DNA from: Alphaproteobacteria bacterium | GTDB taxonomy: Bacteria > Pseudomonadota > Alphaproteobacteria > Rickettsiales > UBA8987 | DNA length: 7,242 bases | Direction of reading: 5' to 3' | Assembly (NCBI GenBank): GCA_003531345.1 | Contig: DQGZ01000177.1 | Coordinates: 1-7,242 of the forward strand | Shown: positions 1 to 5,275 of the stretch, piece by piece | Layout of the letters: the number at the start of each line of letters is the position of its first letter | Position numbering within the stretch: the first letter of the stretch is position 1 | Translations under genes and position numbers: made by a program | The notes under the pieces: model-generated | What the model saw: the letters and a program-made list of their open reading frames with translations, nothing else | What the model was told of the DNA's origin: nothing | The model's database searches: none

Positions 1-57
1 TCGATGAAAAACGAAGATGCCAATAAATTTATGAATTACTATAGTAAAGTTTTGTAA
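1..57 (+). CDS. C-terminal tail of an unidentified gene (5' end outside window)
   Basis: Frame 1 is open from the window edge to a TAA at 55-57 and encodes 18 residues ending in NYYSKVL. This is too short to assign a family. It could equally be chance open frame, because only 18 codons can be tested. The asparagine- and lysine-rich composition fits the AT-rich coding style of the other genes here. No T-rich terminator hairpin follows it on this strand; the hairpin at 157-183 has its T-run on the opposite strand and so serves the leftward porin gene. If real, it is convergent with the porin. Confidence 0.3.
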   Translation, partial: SMKNEDANKFMNYYSKVL

Positions 58-84
58 TTATGCCAGTTTCTGCAACGACTTACG

Positions 85-116
85 TAACCTTCCTTAAAGG
101 GAGAGGGGATACGGCG
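85..116. repeat. degenerate half-copy of the 2092-2215 foldback repeat
   Basis: Bases 98-116 (agggagaggggatacggcg) match 2197-2215 at 18 of 19 positions, differing only at base 112. The similarity continues leftward with small gaps to the TAACC at 85-89, which corresponds to 2183-2187. The left half of the larger element is missing, and the CCCTCTCCC arm of the local palindrome has decayed. I read it as a relic or solo end of the same intergenic repeat family. The rest of 58-149 shows nothing else recognisable. Confidence 0.65.
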
Positions 117-149
117 CATAATGTCTAACATCTAAATCAATTCAGGCAT

Positions 150-183
150 AAAAAAAGGGCGGGGAAAATAATTCCACCCGCCC
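150..183 (-). terminator. Rho-independent terminator of the porin gene
   Basis: Read on the minus strand, a GC-rich hairpin lies about 25 bases past the porin stop codon. The arm GGGCGG (from 183 down to 178) pairs with CCGCCC (162-157). The stem continues as GGAA/TTCC after a two-base bulge, around a short AT loop, and is followed directly by seven T residues (156-150). This is a textbook intrinsic terminator. The run of T is only on the minus-strand exit side, so it is directional for the porin. Confidence 0.9.
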
Positions 184-208
184 TATAAGTATAAACTATT
201 AGTTTATA

Positions 209-1441
209 TTAGAAGCTAAGCTCAGCACCTAAAAGAACAACTGAACCGTCGTTGTCTTGAGTACCAGCAGCACCGTCTTCAAGTTCGAAGAAAGCAGCTT
301 CAACATATGGAGTGAAACCAGGAGCTAATTGGTAATCAGCGCCAACTACTAAGTTAGTAGTTTCAGTGTCATTAGCTGTACCAGTAGCATCTCTTTCACC
401 GTTGAAGTAAGTTACTGAAACGCCAGCAGGACCATTTTCATAAGCTGCACCAGCTGTCCAGTAAGTGCTTTCAGTGTCAGAACCAACAGCAGAAAGAGAA
501 TCACCTTGGTCAGCCCAGTTACCAGCAACTGAGAAACCAGCAACTTCAACTTTACCGCCTAAAGAGTAAGCGTTAAGGTCTTCAGTACCAGTAGCTTCTG
601 CTTCACCTGTTTCACCAACAGCAGCTAAAGTAAGGCCAACGCCTTCCATGTTAGCTTCGTAGTTCACACCACCAGTAAATACGTTTTCTGCATCACCGTT
701 GTTTTTAAGAGAAAGGTTAGCACCTGAACCGATATCACCAGAATCAGGAACATAAGAAACACCTAGTTGTAAACCAGAAAATCTTGGAGTGTAATAAGTG
801 ATCTTAGTAGCATCTTGAGTAGTAGCTTCGTTATTGTCTAAAACCAGGTTTGGTTTGATAGAGAATACGCTAGAAGTCAGGTCAGCACCAGCAGTTGAAG
901 ACACACCATCAGTGTCAACATAGTGCCACCAGTTACCATCAATACCACCAGTAGCGCGAGCGATGTTAGAAGCATCAACTTCTAAAGCACCTTCAGCACC
1001 TGTGTTAGCACCTAATTCTACGCGACCGAAATTATCAGATTCAGCGAATAAATAAGTTTTATCAGCATTACCGCCATCACCTTCAACATCTTCATCAATG
1101 TCAGCGTTCAACTCAACTACAGCACCGTAGTCAAAATTTTCAGTTGAACCAGCAGCTGTGATATTGATCTCAGTGTTAGGGTTAGTGAAGTGTACATCAC
1201 GAGTGTCGCCTGCAGTACCAGTAGCAGAAGCACCACCGATAGCAGAACGGTCAGTAATACCAGCGTTATTATCCTGATCAGTAGCGCTAGCTTCAAAAGC
1301 TATGTTACCACCAACCATTACAGTTATACCGCCTGTATTAGCAGGAGCAGGAGCAGCCTCAGCCGGCATGTGACCACCACCAGCTTGCGCTGAAGCAGCA
1401 AAACCAACTAGAGCAGTTGTAGCGAGTAAAAATTTTTTCAT
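209..1441 (-). CDS. outer-membrane porin (alphaproteobacterial general porin type)
   Basis: Encodes 410 residues that should form a beta-barrel channel for small hydrophilic solutes in the outer membrane, probably a trimer as in related porins. Residues 1-20 are a clear Sec signal peptide: MKKF start, hydrophobic core, and an AQA cleavage site before GGG. The mature part opens with a beta-strand (ITVMVGGNIAFEA). It contains the family-typical segment KITYYTPRFSGLQLGVSYVPD-like near residues 218-238 and alternates strands with Asp/Gly/Thr-rich loops. It ends in ...GAELSF, with the terminal Phe recognised by the BAM machinery. Length fits the porin_4/OmpC-like family. The start is supported by an AGGTAA-like ribosome site (minus strand, about 1446-1451) and by the signal peptide. 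Codons strongly favour C-ending AAC, GAC and TTC, unlike the neighbours, which implies very high expression. The solute preference cannot be told. A strong terminator follows at 150-183. Confidence 0.93.
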   Translation of the reverse strand: MKKFLLATTALVGFAASAQAGGGHMPAEAAPAPANTGGITVMVGGNIAFEASATDQDNNAGITDRSAIGGASATGTAGDTRDVHFTNPNTEINITAAGSTENFDYGAVVELNADIDEDVEGDGGNADKTYLFAESDNFGRVELGANTGAEGALEVDASNIARATGGIDGNWWHYVDTDGVSSTAGADLTSSVFSIKPNLVLDNNEATTQDATKITYYTPRFSGLQLGVSYVPDSGDIGSGANLSLKNNGDAENVFTGGVNYEANMEGVGLTLAAVGETGEAEATGTEDLNAYSLGGKVEVAGFSVAGNWADQGDSLSAVGSDTESTYWTAGAAYENGPAGVSVTYFNGERDATGTANDTETTNLVVGADYQLAPGFTPYVEAAFFELEDGAAGTQDNDGSVVLLGAELSF

Positions 1442-1473
1442 TGTTTTACCTAAATTATAGTTAATAATAAATT

Positions 1474-1496
1474 GTGATGATCACTTAATTTTATAT
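1474..1496 (-). promoter_or_regulatory. candidate porin promoter -10 region with overlapping 11-bp palindrome
   Basis: On the minus strand a TATAAA (1495-1490), inside TATATAAAAT, is the best -10 candidate. It would start transcription near 1482, giving a leader of about 40 bases. I see no good -35 hexamer at 16-18 bases. A perfect palindrome GTGAT-G-ATCAC (1474-1484) covers the predicted start point, a typical place for a repressor operator. A second inverted repeat, CACAT-ATTA-ATGTG (1527-1540), lies further upstream. Porins are commonly regulated, but no specific regulator can be named. A TATAAT nearer the gene (1459-1454) is too close to the ribosome site to be likely. The remainder of the divergent gap to 1640 holds nothing convincing for the rightward gene. 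Confidence 0.35.
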
Positions 1497-1640
1497 AAGC
1501 TAGACCACTTAAACATATGCTTAATGCACATATTAATGTGGTTAATCAAGCAATTGTTTTAGGTAAATAGCAATATTATTAAGTTTTTCAAGTATTGTTG
1601 TTTTATAGGCACAAATAGCAGTAACATTTTGTAATAAGCT

Positions 1641-2051
1641 ATGCGAGACATATATATAGAGATATTCACTAATTCCTTTCTGGCGCACTTCATATTCACG
1701 TTCGGCAGTGACTTTGCATATGAGTTTGCTGTGCATTATGGTATAAAGCCACTCTATATAACAATGTTCTCATTACTTGGCTCAATATGCGGCTTAACGG
1801 CAAGCTATTATATTTTTTACCTGGCGGGCACTTTATTAAAGGGAGTTTTTGAAAACAGCCATAGTTTCAGGCCATTTAAGCATTACTATAGCAAATTCAA
1901 ATATTACAGCTGTGCTGTAGTGGCGTTTCCTTACTTGTCTGTAATTGCCCCATTTTTCTGCGGTTTACTGCGGCTTGATGCAAAATATATTTTCCCTTTA
2001 TTCCTGTTTTACAGGGTTGCGTATTATTTCTATTTTCTGATTTTTGGATAA
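1641..2051 (+). CDS. small DedA/YqaA-like (SNARE-associated family) membrane protein
   Basis: Encodes 136 residues with about four hydrophobic segments (roughly 10-33, 38-62, 86-112 and 115-136), so it is an inner-membrane protein. The layout resembles the short YqaA branch of the DedA superfamily. A glycine-rich LGSxxGLxxSYYIFYLAG helix sits at residues 46-63. A basic loop follows, then a segment with a central proline, FPYLSVIAPFFCGLLRLD (96-113), where DedA proteins carry their conserved P and G..R positions, and a final helix. DedA relatives affect lipid flipping and membrane potential, but no substrate can be claimed here. Two in-frame TAA codons (1632-1637) just upstream make the ATG at 1641 the first possible start, although it has no clear Shine-Dalgarno sequence. 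It is divergent from the porin, and no terminator is visible before the repeat at 2092. The family call is by resemblance only; simply 'integral membrane protein' is the safe alternative. Confidence 0.6.
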   Translation: MRDIYIEIFTNSFLAHFIFTFGSDFAYEFAVHYGIKPLYITMFSLLGSICGLTASYYIFYLAGTLLKGVFENSHSFRPFKHYYSKFKYYSCAVVAFPYLSVIAPFFCGLLRLDAKYIFPLFLFYRVAYYFYFLIFG

Positions 2052-2091
2052 GAAAAAACTTAAAGAAATAATATTGTAAGTAATAAATAGT

Positions 2092-2215
2092 GCTTCAATC
2101 TCTTCTCCCCTTTAAAAGGGAGAAGATTAAGATGAGGGAATTTGGGGAGTTAAATATAAAATCTCCAAATATACCCTCACCCTAACCCTCTCCCAGAGGG
2201 AGAGGGGATAAGGCG
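2092..2215. repeat. foldback intergenic repeat made of nested palindromes
   Basis: The whole element is an imperfect long inverted repeat. The left end (GCTTCAATCTCTTCTCCCC) resembles the reverse complement of the right end. GATGAGGG (2131-2138) faces CCCTCACC (2174-2181). The centre pairs ATTTGG (2140-2145) with CCAAAT (2165-2170). Each arm also has its own hairpin: CTTCTCCC/GGGAGAAG (2102-2109 with 2118-2125) and a perfect CCCTCTCCC-aga-GGGAGAGGG (2186-2206). There is no coding capacity, so it is a MITE-like or REP-like element rather than an insertion sequence. From memory, similar 'CCCTCACCCTAACCCTCTCCC'-like palindromes occur between genes in many proteobacteria. It lies between the membrane-protein gene and the PAS gene. 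Neither hairpin is followed by a T-run, so it is not a standard terminator. A half-copy lies at 85-116. Confidence 0.85.
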
Positions 2216-2232
2216 TTTATATTAAAAAAATA

Positions 2233-2237
2233 GAGAG
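2233..2237 (+). promoter_or_regulatory. ribosome binding site of the PAS-domain gene
   Basis: GAGAG lies 7 bases before the ATG at 2245, the clearest Shine-Dalgarno-like site in the rightward genes of this window. It fixes the start choice. Confidence 0.6.
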
Positions 2238-2244
2238 AATTATT

Positions 2245-2679
2245 ATGAGCAGCATAAAAAGACTGGTAGACACGCTGGACAGGTTTTTTAATTACAATGA
2301 TTCCGAGTGGAAACTTCCTGCTGAATCTTTGATTGATATGTCACAACTGCAAAATACGCTGGGTGATTGCTTTCTGGCAACTATACATGATGGCGCATAC
2401 AGGTTTTCATATCTGGGTGAAAATATAATAGAGGCTTTGGAAAGCAGCTATTATAAAGCGGATATAGAGCAACTGATATTACCCGCCGAACATGAGGTTA
2501 TAGAAAAGTTCAACCTTGCAGCAATCAGCAAGAAACCTTTATATTCCGAAGGTATATTCAAAAATAAAAATAATATTGAGATAAAATATAGGATGAAAAT
2601 TTACCCATTAACTGATATTGCAGGCAGCGATAAAGTAAAATATTTATTTGGCGGCATGAGATGGAAAGCAGAGATTTAG
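2245..2679 (+). CDS. stand-alone PAS-like sensory protein (PAS_5-type, tentative)
   Basis: Encodes 144 residues with no signal peptide, no membrane segment and no output domain. The sequence pattern fits the alphaproteobacterial PAS_5 type. A short N-terminal helix (residues 1-17) is followed by WKLPAESLIDMSQLQNTLGDCFLATI (about 22-47), resembling the family's pattern of a proline then a 'pL...L' segment. Next comes a beta-strand GAYRFSYLGENIIEAL (51-66), where the family has 'RfRlaGt.i....G'. The C-terminal strands end in YLFGGMRW. A PAS fold would bind a ligand or a partner protein, but no cofactor residue such as a flavin Cys motif is evident. Proteins of this type are often single-domain and of unknown partner. 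The TAG stop (2677-2679) is the first three bases of the downstream repeat, so the last residues may have been reset by its insertion. It could instead be an uncharacterised family with a PAS-like fold. Confidence 0.6.
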   Translation: MSSIKRLVDTLDRFFNYNDSEWKLPAESLIDMSQLQNTLGDCFLATIHDGAYRFSYLGENIIEALESSYYKADIEQLILPAEHEVIEKFNLAAISKKPLYSEGIFKNKNNIEIKYRMKIYPLTDIAGSDKVKYLFGGMRWKAEI

Positions 2680-2778
2680 GTATTAGGTTTTAGGTGTTAT
2701 AATTAATATTCTCAATTGCCTTTTTCACTGCAATCACTAATACCTAATACCTAATACCTAATACCTAATACCTAACAA
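2677..2778. repeat. inverted repeat with five tandem CTAATAC heptamers, filling the gap to aroA
   Basis: The left arm TAGGTATTAGG (2677-2687) is the reverse complement of CCTAATACCTA, which recurs several times in the right arm. The right arm is five exact copies of the heptamer CTAATAC (2737-2771) plus a decayed sixth (CTAACAA, 2772-2778). The element starts inside the stop codon of the upstream gene and ends at the base before the aroA ATG, so it makes up the entire intergenic region. Its left arm shares the 16-mer AGGTATYAGGTTTTAG with the element at 5138-5222. Heptamer number could vary by replication slippage. Stops in all three frames mean it cannot extend aroA. Confidence 0.85.
2698..2703 (+). 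promoter_or_regulatory. candidate -10 box for aroA inside the repeat loop
   Basis: A perfect TATAAT lies between the arms of the repeat. The hexamer 17 bases upstream (2675-2680, TTTAGG) is a poor -35, matching TTGACA at three positions. Transcription would begin near 2710 and give a leader of about 70 bases consisting mainly of the heptamer array. This is plausible because aroA needs a promoter and no other is visible, but read-through from the PAS gene is equally possible. Confidence 0.35.
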
Positions 2779-4089
2779 ATGTATCTTACAGCAAAAAAAT
2801 CCAAAAAATTAAAAGGCAAAGTGAATGTACCTGGTGATAAGTCAATATCACATCGTGCGCTGATATTTGCTTCGCAAGCTATAGGTGAATGTAAAATATC
2901 AGGATTGCTGGAAAGTGAGGATGTGCTTAACACTAAAAAATCTTTGCAGAAGTTAGGAATAAATATTGAGAAAAAAAGGAACGATTATTTTGTTTCAGGA
3001 AATGGCATCGGCGGTTTGAGTGAGCCTGATGACATACTTGATTTTGGTAATTCTGGCACTGGGTCACGCTTGATGATAGGTTTATTATCATCACAGAATT
3101 TCAAATCATATATCACTGGTGATTCTTCCTTGCGTGGCAGACCAATGGCAAGGGTTATAAAACCACTGGAAAAAATGGGCGCAAAGGTAAATGCAAGGCA
3201 AGGCAATTTACTGCCAGCTTTAGTTGAAGGTAATGGCATGATGCTGCCTTTAGATAATTATGAAATGGAAGTTCCTTCGGCACAGGTAAAATCAGCTATA
3301 CTGTTGGCTGCAATGAATATTTCTGGCACTACTACTATAATTGAAAAAGAGCGCACAAGAGACCACACCGAAAGCATGATGAAATATTTCGGTATGGATA
3401 TAAAAATATCAGAAAAAAATGGCAGGAATGTAATAAAATTCACTGGGCAGAAAGAATATAAGGCAAAAAATATAATAGTACCAAGTGACCCCTCTTCCGC
3501 TGCATTCCCAATAGTTGCAGCTATCATCACTGAAGGGTCAGAAATATTATGCAGGAATATTTTAATTAACCCAACCAGAATAGGTTTGTTTGAAACACTG
3601 AAAGAAATGGGGGCAAGGCTTGAATATAAAAACATCAGAACTGAAGCTGGTGAAAAAATAGCTGATATTAAAGCTAGCTACTCACCTGATTTAAAAGGTG
3701 TAAAAATACCTGCTGAGCGTGCACCATCAATGATTGATGAATACCCGATATTAGGAGTTGCGGCAGCTTGCGCCAAAGGTGACACAGTGATGAATGGTCT
3801 GGCAGAACTTAGGGTAAAAGAAAGTAACCGCCTGGAACTTATTAAAAAAGGGCTTATTCAAAACGGTATTAAAGCTGTTGAAAAAGGGGATAGTTTAATA
3901 GTTACTGGTGGCAAATTAAAAGGCGGCGTTACAGTTACAACGCATGGCGACCACCGCATTGCAATGAGTTTTCTGGTAGCAGGGCTGGTTGCCGCAAAGC
4001 CAATAAAAGTTGATGAGCCGCATATGATAGCAACCAGCTTTCCTGAATTTAAGGGTTTAATGAATAAGCTCGGTGCTGATATTAGGTAG
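2779..4089 (+). CDS. aroA: 3-phosphoshikimate 1-carboxyvinyltransferase (EPSP synthase), class II
   Basis: Sixth step of the shikimate pathway: joins phosphoenolpyruvate to shikimate-3-phosphate in the cytoplasm, leading to chorismate. The 436-residue protein is full length and aligns throughout with the Agrobacterium CP4 type. PGDKSISHRA (18-27) holds the Lys21, Ser22 and Arg26 substrate contacts. LDFGNSGTGSRL (87-98) is the PEP/glyphosate loop. Arg121 lies in GRPM, SAQVK is at 167-171, RDHTE at 194-198, NPTR at 264-267, Asp320 in APSMIDEYP is the catalytic acid, LRVKESNR (344-351) follows, and HGDHRIAMS lies near the C-terminus. GDKS, SAQ.K, R.H.E and N.TR are the marks of class II enzymes. 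Position 93 is Gly, where CP4 has the Ala100 linked to glyphosate tolerance. The ATG directly abuts a repeat and has no Shine-Dalgarno sequence, yet the family N-terminus fits this start. It converges on the elm1-like gene. Confidence 0.97.
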   Translation: MYLTAKKSKKLKGKVNVPGDKSISHRALIFASQAIGECKISGLLESEDVLNTKKSLQKLGINIEKKRNDYFVSGNGIGGLSEPDDILDFGNSGTGSRLMIGLLSSQNFKSYITGDSSLRGRPMARVIKPLEKMGAKVNARQGNLLPALVEGNGMMLPLDNYEMEVPSAQVKSAILLAAMNISGTTTIIEKERTRDHTESMMKYFGMDIKISEKNGRNVIKFTGQKEYKAKNIIVPSDPSSAAFPIVAAIITEGSEILCRNILINPTRIGLFETLKEMGARLEYKNIRTEAGEKIADIKASYSPDLKGVKIPAERAPSMIDEYPILGVAAACAKGDTVMNGLAELRVKESNRLELIKKGLIQNGIKAVEKGDSLIVTGGKLKGGVTVTTHGDHRIAMSFLVAGLVAAKPIKVDEPHMIATSFPEFKGLMNKLGADIR

Positions 4090-4095
4090 TGGCGC

Positions 4096-5133
4096 CTATA
4101 CTCTCTTTAAAATCTCTTTGGCTATAGTTTCTGCGGTATTGAGGTTTTTTTGTCCAGTGACCTTATTTAGCCCATTTTTGATTATATAGCTGACTTCAGA
4201 CCTGTTAAATTCCTTTGCAAACCCCAGGTTGATAATATCATTCTGAAACTTATGGTGTTTTTTTGGCGCATTGCCTTCAGGTGAATAGATATACAAGGGT
4301 TTTCCTGAGGTTGCGGCCTCTGAAAGCATGGAGATTGAGTCACCCGTAGAAATTATTATATCAGCCAGCTGCAAATACGCAAAATATGGATTTGCTTTGT
4401 TTTTCTTAACATTGTGGAAATAAAAATGCCTGCCTATCTTTATCCTTAAATTTTCCTCAATGTAATTTGAAACTTCGTCATCTGTCCTTCTACTGTTTGT
4501 GACCATAAGTGAAGCTTTGAGAGAAGATGTAAGGTTTACCAGATTCTCTATAAGATCCTTTGCGTGGCTCTGGGTAAATTTTGTCTTCTTTGAGTTGCCG
4601 CCAATTAAAACTGCAATTCTGGGAGACGGCATTTCACCTATGGTTCTGCTCCATATCTTATATTCCTGTAGCAGAAATTCCTTATTTATTCTGTTAGGTG
4701 CGCCAATAATTTTGAATATCTTTTTATTTTTATTCAATGGCCATATAATATTGTCATGGCTAGGTATTGCAAGCATGTCGAATTTTCTGAAAGCTAACCC
4801 AGGCCATAATATATGAACGGCAAAAACCTTTTTTCCCTGTTTTTTTGCAAGTTTTTTTATCTGTAATGCAATTGGGGCTAATTTCCTCCCGCAGGATATT
4901 ATAATGTCAGGATAGCCTGAATTCAGGCTGTCAGAGCGTTTTTTATTAATGGTATTAAAAGGGTTGATCTTAAGGAAGTTTGGTAAACTTGCTGATTTAT
5001 TAAATATAATTTTCTTTTTTATATAAGGTAGCTGTAAAGCTTCAACTACACCAAGTACCTGTGCATTATGCCCAGCTGCTTCCTCAAGCAAGGCCCAGAC
5101 TTCTGGCAGTTTTTTAAATTTTAAATCAGTCAT
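4096..5133 (-). CDS. ELM1-family (mitochondrial fission ELM1-like) protein
   Basis: Encodes 345 residues covering the whole PF06258-type domain. Visible family motifs in order are: VWALLEEAAGHNAQVLGVVEAL (12-33, family 'VW.l.dg..Gh..Q.lG..eaL'); PDIIISCGRKLAPIA (75-89); DMLAIPSHD (119-127); GAPNRI (144-149); IAVLIGGNS (173-181); VTNSRRTDDEV (211-221); and NPYFAYLQLADIIISTGDSISMLSEAATSGKP (248-279). The fold is expected to resemble GT-B glycosyltransferases. In plants ELM1 recruits dynamin-related proteins for mitochondrial fission. The role of bacterial homologues is not established, so no reaction is claimed. No signal peptide or membrane segment is seen. The ATG sits about 5 bases from a repeat and lacks a Shine-Dalgarno sequence, but the family homology begins near residue 12, so the start must be close. 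Its stop is 6 bp from that of aroA, with no terminator between them. Confidence 0.9.
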   Translation of the reverse strand: MTDLKFKKLPEVWALLEEAAGHNAQVLGVVEALQLPYIKKKIIFNKSASLPNFLKINPFNTINKKRSDSLNSGYPDIIISCGRKLAPIALQIKKLAKKQGKKVFAVHILWPGLAFRKFDMLAIPSHDNIIWPLNKNKKIFKIIGAPNRINKEFLLQEYKIWSRTIGEMPSPRIAVLIGGNSKKTKFTQSHAKDLIENLVNLTSSLKASLMVTNSRRTDDEVSNYIEENLRIKIGRHFYFHNVKKNKANPYFAYLQLADIIISTGDSISMLSEAATSGKPLYIYSPEGNAPKKHHKFQNDIINLGFAKEFNRSEVSYIIKNGLNKVTGQKNLNTAETIAKEILKRV

Positions 5134-5137
5134 TTTT

Positions 5138-5222
5138 CAGGTATCAGGTTTTAGAGGTCGGGTTTCAGTGTATGTATATCAATACCTGAAACCCAGAACC
5201 TAGTATCTAACCTCTAACATCT
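5138..5222. repeat. second inverted repeat of the aroA-side family
   Basis: AGGTATCAGGTTTTAG (5139-5154) matches 2678-2693 at 15 of 16 positions. The inner stem is perfect: GGGTTTCAG (5160-5168) with CTGAAACCC (5186-5194), around a 17-base AT-rich loop. Outer parts pair imperfectly, for example AGGTT...AGGT (5146-5158) against AACCT...AACCT (5197-5212). It starts 4-5 bases upstream of the elm1-like start codon. Unlike the 2677-2778 copy it has no exact heptamer array, although 'AATACC', 'CTAGTATC' and 'TAACC' look like decayed units. No coding capacity. Confidence 0.8.
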
Positions 5223-5249
5223 TGATAAAAAAAGTAAACTAACTATAAA
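5222..5249 (+). promoter_or_regulatory. sigma-70-type promoter for gatB-gshA
   Basis: TTGATA (5222-5227, five of six to TTGACA) and TATAAA (5244-5249, five of six to TATAAT) are separated by 16 bases. Transcription would begin near 5256, leaving a leader of only about 20 bases before the gatB ATG. It begins exactly where the upstream repeat ends, so the insertion may have spared it or supplied its edge. This is the best promoter match in the window. Confidence 0.55.
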
Positions 5250-5275
5250 TAACATCCAAAAAAGCTAATATTACA

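Noticed and set aside
1190..1393. Open frame of 67 codons on the plus strand
   Set aside because: Lies inside the porin gene on the opposite strand; Ser/Thr-rich low-complexity translation is an antisense shadow of the porin codons.
1454..1459. TATAAT on the minus strand as the porin -10 box
   Set aside because: Perfect hexamer, but only about 13 bases from the ATG, so the transcript would start in or after the ribosome site, and no -35 lies at the right distance.
1554..1582. Promoter for the 1641 gene (TTGTTT, 17 bases, TATTAA)
   Set aside because: Only three of six and four of six consensus matches in very AT-rich DNA; not distinguishable from chance.
1542..1736. Minus-strand open frame of 64 codons over the start of the membrane-protein gene
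   Set aside because: No family resemblance and no ribosome site; it overlaps the better-supported DedA/YqaA-like gene and the divergent promoter region.
2092..2215. Terminator for the membrane-protein gene
   Set aside because: Strong hairpins are present, but no T-run follows either one in the rightward direction; the repeat relationship with 85-116 explains them better.
2677..2778. CRISPR array
   Set aside because: The heptamers are directly tandem, with no spacers and a 7-base unit; there are no cas genes.
2985..3635. Two minus-strand open frames (2985-3239 and 3258-3635) inside aroA
   Set aside because: Antisense shadows of a full-length, motif-complete aroA.
4499..4816. Plus-strand open frame of 105 codons
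   Set aside because: Antisense to conserved ELM1 motifs; its hydrophobic look comes from the reverse complement of Lys/Asn/Glu-rich codons.
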